NCBI RefSeq assembly: GCF_023701485.1
Contig: NZ_JAMQBK010000078.1
Coordinates: forward strand, 57,786 to 121,785
Length of the DNA: 64,000 nucleotides
Direction: 5' to 3'
Origin: Aporhodopirellula aestuarii
GTDB lineage: Bacteria; Planctomycetota; Planctomycetia; Pirellulales; Pirellulaceae
The translations under genes and the position numbers were made by a program. The notes below the pieces were generated by a model that was not told the DNA's origin, made no database searches, and worked only from the letters and a program-made list of their open reading frames with translations. Position 1 is the stretch's first letter. Every line of letters begins with the position of its first letter. This document shows, piece by piece, positions 53,110 through 62,200 of this stretch.

Positions 53110-53181
53110 GACAACTGCAGGTCCGATTTCGAGAGTTAGCAGAAAAACCAATCCCGCCGCGACGTACGTAGCGTTCGGCGT

Positions 53182-53784
53182 TTAGCCTTTCGCCCGATAA
53201 ATTTCGGGGTTCAACGACGGATCATTGTACATCTTCATCTGGCGATACGTCTTGTGCTGCTTGCGACCGGCGAACAAATCATCCACCAGCGTTTGCAGGC
53301 TATGTGACAAATCGGCATGCTGCACTCGGCATAACTCGATCCGCTGGCTGACTTTCTCGCGATGCTCGTCGGTCGCATCTTCACGATCGCGTTGCTCCGC
53401 ATAATGGTACAACCGCAGCGACATGATGGACAAACGATCAATGGCGCTGCCGGAGGTTTCGGTATTGATCGGCAACGCCGATGTATCTCCAACTCCGGCC
53501 GCCGCCAAAAGTTCAGTGATCGCATCGTCAATCTTTTCGATCATATCGTTGCGAGCCTGGTTCAGCTTGTCGATCGACCTTTTGACTCCGGCGATTCGCT
53601 CATCGGTGGCCTCGGGACTACGGGCGATGTCTTCCTCGTGCCAAAGCCGATAATTGAATTCGTGTTGGCGACAAACCAATTCCTCAAATCCGGAATACGG
53701 GTTTGAAATCGGTTCGTTGTGCCATTTCTCGACGCAGTCAATTTGCAACTGCGTCAGTTGAGATACCGGAGGTAAGGTTGTCAC
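53182..53784 (-). CDS. DUF4254 domain protein
   Basis: 200 residues, mostly helical, with the DUF4254 pattern: EFNYRLWHEEDIAR near residue 45, KLNQARNDMIEKIDDAITELL after it, then SIMSLRLYHYAEQRDREDATDEHREKVSQRIEL, and a short basic tail (KTYRQMKMYNDP). No biochemical role is known for the family to my knowledge. The gene begins only 4 bases after ilvC on the same strand, which points to co-transcription. In other genomes such proteins appear in varied contexts, so this pairing may be lineage-specific. Confidence 0.85.
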   Translation of the reverse strand: MTTLPPVSQLTQLQIDCVEKWHNEPISNPYSGFEELVCRQHEFNYRLWHEEDIARSPEATDERIAGVKRSIDKLNQARNDMIEKIDDAITELLAAAGVGDTSALPINTETSGSAIDRLSIMSLRLYHYAEQRDREDATDEHREKVSQRIELCRVQHADLSHSLQTLVDDLFAGRKQHKTYRQMKMYNDPSLNPEIYRAKG

Positions 53785-53788
53785 TGAA

Positions 53789-54793
53789 TCAAACCTCTTT
53801 CTCGTCGATCCAGCTCATCATGCGGCGAAGGCCCATGCCGACCTGCTCGACTTCGTGCAATCGCTCACGACGACGGGTCGCCTTGAAGAATGGTGCTCCC
53901 GCACGGTTTTCGCTGATCCATTTCCGGGCAAACTCGCCGCACTGAATCTCTTCGAGGATTTTCTTCATTTCCGCCTTGGTTTCAGGCGTGATGATCCGCG
54001 GGCCCGAAACGTAATCGCCGTACTCGGCGGTGTTGCTGATGCTGTAACGCATGTAGCTCAGACCGCCTTGGTACAACAAGTCGACGATCAGCTTGAGTTC
54101 GTGCATGCACTCGAAGTAAGCCATTTCGGGTTGGTAACCGGCTTCGACGAGAGTTTCAAAACCGGCCTTCACCAATTCGCTGACGCCACCGCACAACACA
54201 ACTTGTTCGCCGAACAGGTCCGTTTCGGTTTCTTCGGCGAAGGTGGTTTCGATAACACCACCACGGGTTCCGCCGATGCCCTTGGCGTAGGCCAATCCGA
54301 TTTGCTTCGTTGTTTCCGAAGCGCCTTCACCGAGAGCGATCAAGGCAGGCACGCCGCCGCCCTTTTCATACTCGCTGCGGACCAAGTGGCCGGGGCCCTT
54401 GGGAGCGACGAGCAGTGTATCGATGCCCTTGGATGGCTCGATTTGGCCGAAGTGGATGTTAAAACCGTGCGAGCACATCAACACGTTGCCCGGCGACATG
54501 TTGTCACGAATTTCATTGCGATAGATGTCGCCCTGAACTTCATCGGGAAGCAGGACGTTGACCACGTCGGCAGCCTTGGTGGCTTCGGCGATCGACATGG
54601 GTTTGAACTTGTGCGACACGGCGAGATCGTAGTTTGCCGATCCCGGACGTTGGCCGATGACAACATCGACACCACTGTCGCGAAGGTTCTGTGCCTGCGC
54701 GTGACCTTGGGAACCGTAGCCCAAAATCGCGACTTTCTTTCCCTTCAGATGGGAAAGGTCAGCGTCGTTGTCGTAGTAAATCGTTGCAGCCAT
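53789..54793 (-). CDS. ilvC: Ketol-acid reductoisomerase (class I)
   Basis: 334 residues. It isomerises and reduces acetolactate or acetohydroxybutyrate with NADPH in valine/isoleucine synthesis, and supplies the precursor used by LeuA. The nucleotide-binding motif is [17 protein letters not shown] (short, class I). The metal-binding region reads [16 protein letters not shown]. The C-terminal knotted domain contains [13 protein letters not shown]. The length (334) fits class I. It follows ilvH on the same strand with a 151-base gap and is followed by DUF4254 after 4 bases. Confidence 0.97.
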   Translation of the reverse strand: MAATIYYDNDADLSHLKGKKVAILGYGSQGHAQAQNLRDSGVDVVIGQRPGSANYDLAVSHKFKPMSIAEATKAADVVNVLLPDEVQGDIYRNEIRDNMSPGNVLMCSHGFNIHFGQIEPSKGIDTLLVAPKGPGHLVRSEYEKGGGVPALIALGEGASETTKQIGLAYAKGIGGTRGGVIETTFAEETETDLFGEQVVLCGGVSELVKAGFETLVEAGYQPEMAYFECMHELKLIVDLLYQGGLSYMRYSISNTAEYGDYVSGPRIITPETKAEMKKILEEIQCGEFARKWISENRAGAPFFKATRRRERLHEVEQVGMGLRRMMSWIDEKEV

Positions 54794-54944
54794 CAGAGTC
54801 GAAACCTTCGAAGGGTACGGGGGAGGATATAGGGTGACGTATATAACTGTGTGAGATATTCAAACGCCGCGGAGGGCGTTCTCATTGGCGAGCAGCATCC
54901 CGATCACGCGAGATCACCGCATTCGTCGTTTGCGGACGTTGAAA

Positions 54945-55487
54945 CTAGGCTCGCAACGCTTCCGCACCGGTCGTTGCTGGCGAATCCGATACACCGTCGC
55001 TGCGAACCATGGCGATCCGGCCGGTGCGGACTAGCTCACGGATACCGTACGGACGAACGCGTTCGATGAAGGCTTGCACCTTGCTTTCGCGACCGCTGAT
55101 TTCGATCATGACCTCATCGGGGCCGACATCCACGATCTGGCCGCGGAAAATATCAACCAGTTCACGGACTTCCGAACGAACGCTGCCTGCCGGCGCGCTA
55201 ATCTTGACCAACAACAGATCTCGCTCGACGAAATCGTTCGAGCTGATATCGAGAACACGGACGACCGTGACAATTTTTTCGAGTTGTTTGCGTACCTGCT
55301 CGAGTACTCGCTCATCGCCCACGACAACGAACGTCATCCGGGAAAGCGTCGGGTCCTCGGTTTCGCCGACGGCGAGCGAGTCAATGTTGAATCCACGCGA
55401 TGCGAGCATTCCGGAAATGTGAGCCAACACCCCGGGCACGTTTTGGACGAGTGCCGAGAGGAGGTGGCGGTAGTTCGAGTTGGACAT
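54945..55487 (-). CDS. ilvH: Acetolactate synthase small (regulatory) subunit
   Basis: 180 residues from ATG 55487. An N-terminal ACT domain (RHLLSALVQNVPGVLAHISGMLASRGFNIDSLAVG, SRMTFVVVGDE) binds valine and regulates the catalytic subunit. A second regulatory domain follows (RDLLLVKISAP, EVRELVDIFRGQIVDVGPDEVMIEISGRESKVQAFIERVRPYGIRELVRTGRIAMVR). The catalytic subunit (ilvB) is not in this window. The frame extends upstream by 45 residues of non-family sequence. It is upstream of ilvC, with a plausible shared promoter before ilvH. Confidence 0.95.
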   Translation of the reverse strand: MSNSNYRHLLSALVQNVPGVLAHISGMLASRGFNIDSLAVGETEDPTLSRMTFVVVGDERVLEQVRKQLEKIVTVVRVLDISSNDFVERDLLLVKISAPAGSVRSEVRELVDIFRGQIVDVGPDEVMIEISGRESKVQAFIERVRPYGIRELVRTGRIAMVRSDGVSDSPATTGAEALRA

Positions 55488-55498
55488 GACGCAAATAC

Positions 55499-55514
55499 AC
55501 AGCTTCTGAGCTGT
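55499..55514 (-). other. Short hairpin just before ilvH
   Basis: ACAGCT/AGCTGT with a 4-base loop, ending 11 bases before the ilvH ATG. It could shield the start region. No Ile/Val/Leu-rich leader frame accompanies it, unlike leuA. Confidence 0.35.
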
Positions 55515-55755
55515 CAAAGAGGGTGCGGGTCGCGACGAATTGGAGCGGCATGATAATTTTGTCACGGTTAGCTGCCAAGGGCGGCAAAGCCCACCGATTC
55601 GAAGCCGGTAAGGAAAATTCAATGCTGATCGGCCCGGACTGCCCGCCAGCCTTCCTGAGCGTCAAAAAAGGTGGACTCGCCCTGAGGTGCCGATGTTTCC
55701 TATACTCCCGGAGTAGCTTGCCTCCGATTTTCCCTCCAATTTCTCATGTGAAACG

Positions 55756-57375
55756 ATGAGTTCGATCGCCACCTCCCCCGCTCTCGCTGACAAAAACGTT
55801 GAATCTCGGCCCTCCATCCGGGTTTACAACACGCTCAGCAAGACGAAGGAACCATTCTCTCCACTGCGTCCGCCCCGCGTGGGAATGTATCTGTGCGGCC
55901 CCACCGTTTACGCCGAATCGCACATCGGGCACATGGTCGGGCCCGTGATTTTTGACACGATAAAGCGTTTCCTCACGTACTGTGGGTACGACGTGACGTT
56001 TGTGGTCAATATCACCGACGTGGACGACAAATTGATCGCCAAGAGCAAGGAACGCGGCATCCCGATGAGTCAGATCGCATCGGAAATGACCGCGGATTAC
56101 CTCGCAAACCTCAAAGAACTCGGCGTCAACCAGATCAATCACCTGCCTCGCGCCACCGACCACATGAACCAAATCATTGCGTTCATCGGCTCGCTTGAGG
56201 AAAAAGGGTTCGCTTACGCGATCGACGGCGATGTGTTTTTTGACGTCACGAAGGACCCGAATTACGGACAATTGTCCAACCGCAGCGTCGAGTCTCAACA
56301 GGGCGAAGGCGGTGGTGCGGCAGCTAAAAAACGCAACCCTGGCGATTTCGCACTCTGGAAATCGGCCCGCCCGGGCGAACCGAGTTGGGAGAGCCCATGG
56401 GGCGACGGACGCCCCGGCTGGCACATCGAATGCTCGGCGATGAGCCACGAAATCCTCGGCGAAACGTTCGATATCCATGGCGGGGGCCTGGACCTGATGT
56501 TCCCCCACCACGAAAACGAGCGGGCCCAAAGCACGTGCCGGCACGACTCCCCGATGGTGAAGTACTGGATGCACAACGGCCTAATGCGGGCGGGTGAAAA
56601 AGGCAAAATCGGGGGCAAGAGCGATCGTGAAAACTCCGCCGCCGAATCCGCTGAATCGGTCGAAGAAGCCGCCTCAGGCAAAATCAGCCGCAGCAAGGGT
56701 GCAGGCGGATTGGCCGAGCTGATCCGCACCCAAACCGGCGAACGCATCCGATTCTTCCTGCTGCGAACCCACTACCGCAGCACGATCGTGTTCAACGACG
56801 AGACGCTCGCCGAAGCCGGCACGTCACTCGAAGCGTTCTATCGCTTCTTCGAACGGTTCTCCGAAATCAGCGGCAAATCGTTCTACGCGCTCGAAACGCC
56901 TCGCCTCCGCAGCGAAGGTGACCTTGACGCTGGCAAAGATCCGTTGCTCAACGAGATCAAATCGATTCGCACGAAGTTCCTCGCCGCCATGGACGACGAC
57001 TTCAACACCGGGCTCGCGATCAGCGTGCTGTTCGATTCCTTGCGGACGCTCAACCGTTACATCGATTCCGAAAAACTTGCCCCCGGCAGCGACCCACAAT
57101 CGCCCGCGGTCGAGAAACTGGTCACCGCCACGACCGTGATCGCTGAACTGTCTCGCGTGCTGGGCCTGTTTGTCCGCCCACCCGTCGCCGCCGGTGGCGA
57201 CGATTCAGCGGCCGAGTTGCTCGACGGTGTCATTCGTTTGCTAATCGACCTTCGCAAAGAAGCACGCGAACGAAAAGATTACGCGACCGGCGATGCGATC
57301 CGTGACCGCCTGTCCGCCCTCGGCGTCGCCCTACTCGACAAAAAAGAAGGAACGTCTTGGGAACGCAGCTCGTAG
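55756..57375 (+). CDS. cysS: Cysteinyl-tRNA synthetase with an insertion before the KMSKS loop
   Basis: 539 residues, longer than the usual 460-480. It activates cysteine and loads tRNA-Cys. The class-I signatures are SHIGHMVG (HIGH at 56-59) with zinc-type Cys47 in [11 protein letters not shown], the second site [10 protein letters not shown], and [19 protein letters not shown]. The KMSKS loop reads KISRS (309-313). Between [14 protein letters not shown] and KISRS there is an acidic, serine-rich insertion of about 26 residues ([19 protein letters not shown]) where typical enzymes have only a short turn. The C-terminal DALR-type helical domain is present. Its stop codon overlaps the start of ruvC. 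Confidence 0.96.
   Translation: MSSIATSPALADKNVESRPSIRVYNTLSKTKEPFSPLRPPRVGMYLCGPTVYAESHIGHMVGPVIFDTIKRFLTYCGYDVTFVVNITDVDDKLIAKSKERGIPMSQIASEMTADYLANLKELGVNQINHLPRATDHMNQIIAFIGSLEEKGFAYAIDGDVFFDVTKDPNYGQLSNRSVESQQGEGGGAAAKKRNPGDFALWKSARPGEPSWESPWGDGRPGWHIECSAMSHEILGETFDIHGGGLDLMFPHHENERAQSTCRHDSPMVKYWMHNGLMRAGEKGKIGGKSDRENSAAESAESVEEAASGKISRSKGAGGLAELIRTQTGERIRFFLLRTHYRSTIVFNDETLAEAGTSLEAFYRFFERFSEISGKSFYALETPRLRSEGDLDAGKDPLLNEIKSIRTKFLAAMDDDFNTGLAISVLFDSLRTLNRYIDSEKLAPGSDPQSPAVEKLVTATTVIAELSRVLGLFVRPPVAAGGDDSAAELLDGVIRLLIDLRKEARERKDYATGDAIRDRLSALGVALLDKKEGTSWERSS
57345..57351 (+). promoter_or_regulatory. Ribosome binding site deciding the TTG start of ruvC
   Basis: AGAAGGA, five bases before the TTG at 57357, is a good Shine-Dalgarno match inside the end of cysS and supports initiation at TTG, since no ATG or GTG lies between it and the first RuvC beta strand. 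Confidence 0.65.
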
Positions 57376-57884
57376 TCGACCGTCCCGACGTCGCCCAATG
57401 CATTTTGGGGATCGACCCGGGACTCAACACGACCGGTTACGCAGTCATCCGCCGCGATGGCGGAAGCCTGCGTCTGATCGAGGCGGGCATCGTCCGCAGC
57501 CGAGCGCGAGATCCGTTGGCGACCCGTTTGAAAGAACTCAGCGACGGTATTCGTGAAGTCATCGCGTCACATCCGATCGACGCGATGGCCCTGGAACAGT
57601 TGTTTTCACACTACGAGCGACCGCGGACAGCCATCCTGATGGGCCACGCCCGTGGTGTGATCTGCCTCGCCGCTGGCGAAGCCGGCTTGCCGGTCTCGAA
57701 CTACGAGCCGACGCGGGTCAAAAAAGTCCTCACGGGCAACGGCCGCGCGTCGAAAACCCAAATGCAGCTCGCCGTGAAGCTGCAACTCGGACTCGAAAAC
57801 GTCCCCGAACCCAACGACGTCGCTGATGCGATGGCGATCGCGCTGACCGGGCATTACCTCGCCGGCAATCCGCTCGGCGTTTGA
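57357..57884 (+). CDS. ruvC: Holliday junction endonuclease RuvC
   Basis: 175 residues. It resolves Holliday junctions made during recombination repair, working with RuvAB. The N-terminal [12 protein letters not shown] carries catalytic Asp20. [24 protein letters not shown] and [18 protein letters not shown] provide the other acidic residues. The TTG start at 57357 lies inside the last codons of cysS, so the genes overlap by 19 bases and are probably co-transcribed. ruvA and ruvB are not nearby. Confidence 0.95.
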   Translation: MGTQLVVDRPDVAQCILGIDPGLNTTGYAVIRRDGGSLRLIEAGIVRSRARDPLATRLKELSDGIREVIASHPIDAMALEQLFSHYERPRTAILMGHARGVICLAAGEAGLPVSNYEPTRVKKVLTGNGRASKTQMQLAVKLQLGLENVPEPNDVADAMAIALTGHYLAGNPLGV

Positions 57885-58647
57885 GCCGGTCTGGGCCGTT
57901 TCGGCTGGGAGCCATTCTCACGATCGTCACCGCGCGAATGAGCCCGCCACACTCCTTTTCATCGAGTCGGGCTCGGCATTCATTGCGACTCGCCCCGATT
58001 CTTCTGCGAAAGCGTTCGCCGCTTAAAACACTCCGGTTTTGCAAGATCCCTCGCGCCGTTGCTCGCGATCTAAATGGAAGGTCAGGTTTCTCGGTGCCAG
58101 TGTTCGGAATCTCCCGACGCTCCTCCGCAACGCAACTCAGGAACGCCTGAACGTTAGCCCGGTCAATGTGCCCGCAAGCACACGTTCCCCATCAAGTTGT
58201 CACGTCCAACGACACCAAACCTTCTTCTGCGACGAGACTGAGGACATGCCAACCGGTGCCGCTGGCCACAAGGTACACAGAACCTGTTTATCCGGATGGC
58301 GTCTCGCAATTGATGGATACCGCAGCATTCCATCTCGAAACATTTCAAAACTCACAAAAAATTTTCCGGACGGGCCGACGGTTTTTCGTTTTAAATTGCG
58401 TTCGCAAATCCGGGCAAACAACAACACTCCGTCGACTCGATCACAGCGACTTTTAGTAGGCGTCTGTTTTGACGGATTGTGTTCAGGCCACTCAGACCTC
58501 GCTGCCAAATTCCTGGCATGCGCCCCCCCCGCTGACGACAGAATCAGGTACATTTGCACACCCCTCTACTTAATGGGCTCAGGTTGTCGTGCGATGTGCC
58601 TTCCGCCGTTGTATGGCTGCCGAGTCCCCGTCTCCAAACACAACACC
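57885..58647. other. Long intergenic region upstream of the ECF sigma gene
   Basis: 763 bases. The sigma frame is open upstream of its ATG as far as 58039, but that extension has none of the sigma-factor features. I see no other family, no repeat and no clear -35/-10 pair. It presumably includes an autoregulated ECF-type promoter that I could not recognise. Confidence 0.45.
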
Positions 58648-59238
58648 ATGTCCGTAAAACGTCCCGAACCGGGAACGATCACGCTGTTACTCCAGGAATT
58701 GGAAACGAGCCAAGACGATGACGAAATTCTGAAACAACAGCTCTATGATCGTATTCAAACCCACTTCCGCACGGTCGCAACACGCTTGCTCGGCAGTTAC
58801 CCCGCACATCAATCGCCGCCGGTCACCCAGATCACCGACGACGCCTTTCTAAAACTGCTCGACAGGGCTGATTTTCGGTACTCCGATCGAAGGCATTTCT
58901 TGCGTTCGGCGGCGATCACGATGCGAGGTCTCGTGGTGGATCACTTCCGGGCGGTCGCCGCGGAGAAGCGGCGAGTCGACCACGAGGCCATCCCGCTGTC
59001 AGGAGATTTCCTGGTCGACTTACGGGCGGGACTGCCCGAGCAAATTGTGGAGCTAAGCGACCTGATGCAGTCGTTATCAACCAAATACCCCAAGGCGATG
59101 GAGGCGTTGGACTACTCTCGCTTCGCTGGCATGACCTACGCCGAGATCGCGGAGCACATGGGAATCACGGTGAACCAAGTCGACTCGCTGATCCGGCTCG
59201 CTAAAGCAAAAATTCGGCGGGCAATCACACATGGCTGA
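58648..59238 (+). CDS. ECF-type RNA polymerase sigma factor
   Basis: 196 residues. The N-terminal helices (ITLLLQELETSQDDDEILKQQLYDRIQTHFRTVATRLL) are region-2 like, followed by the DNA-melting/region-2.4 part FLKLLDRADFRYSDRRHFLRSAAITMRGLVVDHFRAVAAEKRR. Region 4 is MEALDYSRFAGMTYAEIAEHMGITVNQVDSLIRLAKAKIRRAI, a helix-turn-helix for -35 recognition. It belongs to the planctomycete-rich ECF-like (Sig70_ECF) group in which the next gene is a Ser/Thr kinase. The last 8 bases overlap that kinase gene, so the two are co-translated. The kinase may control the sigma factor or respond to the same signal. Confidence 0.9.
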   Translation: MSVKRPEPGTITLLLQELETSQDDDEILKQQLYDRIQTHFRTVATRLLGSYPAHQSPPVTQITDDAFLKLLDRADFRYSDRRHFLRSAAITMRGLVVDHFRAVAAEKRRVDHEAIPLSGDFLVDLRAGLPEQIVELSDLMQSLSTKYPKAMEALDYSRFAGMTYAEIAEHMGITVNQVDSLIRLAKAKIRRAITHG

Positions 59239-62200
59239 TAAACCGAACGCGGACCAACCAAGCCTCAATGAATCGCGAATCATCGAGCTAACCGAACAAG
59301 CGAAGAAGCTACCGGTTGAGCAGCGAGATGAGTTTTTGCATTCGCAGCTCGACGGTGATCCCGACGCTCAATCGCTCGTGCGGGAAATGCTTGCCAACAC
59401 GAACGGCGATGATCCGTTTGCATCTGTTTGGCGTTTCCTCGAACAGAAACCAACGTGCCGTGCCGACGATCAGCCCACTCAGGATTTCAACACACCCGCA
59501 GCGAACGATGACACAACCGAGTTCTCAACCGGTTCGAAGTTTTCGCCGTTGACATTGACGAAGGACGCAACAACACTCCCCAAAATCAAAGGGCATCGAT
59601 TGGATGCTATTTTGGGAAGTGGTGGGATGGGCGTGGTGGTCAAGGCGTTCGACGAAGGGCTCGAAATCGATGTGGCGATCAAATTGATGCAGCCCGCGAA
59701 GATGCAGTCCGAGCGGGCACGAACCCGTTTTCTGCAAGAGGCCCGCAACGTTGCCAAGTTGCGGCACCCGCACATCGTTGGAGTTTTGCGTGAGGGGCAA
59801 ACGGCCAACAATACGCTGTGGTTTTCAATGGAGTTGGTTGATGGAAAACCGCTGAGTGAATTGGTCCCCGAACGCGGCATGGACTGCGACGAAGCTGCGA
59901 GAATTATCGGCCAAGTCGCACAGGCACTTGCGACTGCACACCAAGCCAAGATTTTCCACCGCGATATCAAGCCGGCCAACGTGCTGATCGATCAAAATGG
60001 TCAAGCGAGAGTGGTCGATTTTGGACTCGCCAAAAACGTTCAATCGGACTTGTCGCAAACCATCGACGGTCACGTTCTCGGCACGCCACAGTACATGGCC
60101 CCGGAGCAGATTGATTCATCGGTCGGCGAGATCGGTGCAGTGACGGACCTGTATGCCCTCGGTGGGTTATTGTATTTCCTGCTGACGGGTCAACCGCCGC
60201 ACGGAAAGTCGAATCAGTATGAACAATTCCAAGCGGTGCTAAATCAGGACGTCCTCTCACCATGTCGGCGACGGGCGGACGTTGACAAAGACCTCGCCGC
60301 GATCTGCTTGAAATGCCTGCAACGGGAACCCGGTCGACGGTATGCCAGCGCCGATGCCTTAATCGCAGACTTGCAGCGTTACGCCGATGGGCGTCCGGTG
60401 ACCGCGAGATCGATTGGGCCGATCGGTCGGTCAATCCGCTGGGCCAAACGAAACCCGATCGCAGTCGGTGTGGTTGGGATGCTGTCGACGCTGCTACTTC
60501 TCGCTGGCTATTTCTGGTATCGAGCGGGTGAACATGCTGCAATCGCCTCACAGCGGGCCAAACAACTCGACGAGCAGAAAACTGAAATTTCCAACAAGGC
60601 TCATTCACTCGCACAAACCAATGCGGTGATGAGGCGACAGGTATACGGAGCAGACATTCGAGACGCTTTTCAGCGACTCACCGACGATGATTTTGCGGGG
60701 GCATTCCACCTCGCGTGTAAGCTGATCCCGGAGCCGGGGGAAGAAGACTTTCGTGGCATCGAATGGCGACTGTTGTGGCATCGCTTAGTTGGTCCCTATC
60801 GAATGCTGCATTCGCCGGGGTCTTATTTTGGCCACAACCAAAAGCACTTTTCGATCAGTCCGGACAACGAATCACTGGCCTACACCGCCATCTTGGGAGG
60901 AACCTTCGTTTGGAATTACGCCGAAGGCAAATTGCTTGCCCACTATCCTGAGATTCAGATTCCACGGCACCTCTTAGATAACCGATCCGTCGTCTGTCTT
61001 GTTAATGACGAGTTGGCGATCTGTGACGCATCGAGTTTCAAACCGCGAATGACCCAACCGATCGATGGCGAAATGCGCGACGCTTTCTCATCGCCCGACG
61101 GCAAGAAGTTTGGCGTGGTGATTCGTGACGGGGACGGCAACTACATCAACGTGTACGAAACCTCGACGTTTGAGAAACTCTTTACAACCGCTCGACAAGA
61201 AGCGGTCATTCGCAAAGCATGCTTTTCTCCAGACGGCGACGAATTGGCCGTCGCGCACGACGATTACACGTTTCGAATTACAGATCTGACTGACGGATCC
61301 ATCACAACGATCAAAACGCAATTCAAACCAATTGGCGTCGACTACTCATCCGACGGTCACTTCTTCGTCGCTTGTCCGCTTGGATATCGTGCGCAAATTT
61401 GGGAAACCAAAAACTGGACTGAGATCGCAAGCCTTGGAGGCAACGACAAGGCTTGGAGAATGGCGAAATTCACGCCAGACGATCGTTATCTCATCATGGC
61501 TGGTTTCGACGGGCGGATTTGGCAGTATGAAACGGAGAACTGGACACTCGTCAGCCAACACGATGCGGACCTCACCGTATGGTGGGGCGACATTTCCGAA
61601 GATGGCCACACATTGATCCTGGGGGGAGTGACAGGGAAGCGAAATCGCTCTGAAGGTTCGAGTGATGGTGGGACCGGGCTGCGTCTGTTTCATCTCGATC
61701 GAGATTTTGAATCCGGATTTAAGTGGCATGATTGGGGACGCCATATCGGGCTTTCCAACACCGGCGGAGACCGGATCGATTCTTCGCCGGCGAGCGTCCT
61801 GACTCATCTCTCTCAGTTGGAAAATGGGAACAAACAAATCGAACAAATCACATGCGACGACGCAGGAGGCTCCCGTTCGAAGACGATCTCATTAGAGAAT
61901 GAGGCGATCGCGGTTCAGGATTTCTTCGGAGGACGTTTTACAGGGGTCCTCTTTGCCGACGGCACGGTCGGATACGTCGACTGGGAAACGCTGGCGATTC
62001 ATATGGTCGAAACTCCAGCGGATGCGCGAATTCTTTACCGCGATCACACTCACCCCGATGCACTGTGGATCGTCAACGACAATAGCGTGACGCGGTTTGT
62101 GCCCAGTTCGGAGGCGGAGCGTGAGCAGTTGAAAACGGCCGAGTTTGATAGTCTGCCCAACGTCATGGCGATCGACCGCATGGGAGGACAGACCTTCATC

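Noticed and set aside
55381..55665. Possible leader peptide upstream of ilvH
   Set aside because: The frame begins MPLQFVATRTLFDSSEAVYL and lacks Ile/Val/Leu enrichment, and there is no U-tract terminator before ilvH. Only a 6-bp hairpin is present.
55695..55710. TATACT box upstream of cysS
   Set aside because: It is a good -10-like hexamer, but I found no acceptable -35 at 16-18 bases, so it is not called as a promoter.
58039..58647. Upstream extension of the sigma-factor frame (203 codons)
   Set aside because: The extension has irregular composition and no sigma or other domain. The family pattern begins at the ATG at 58648.
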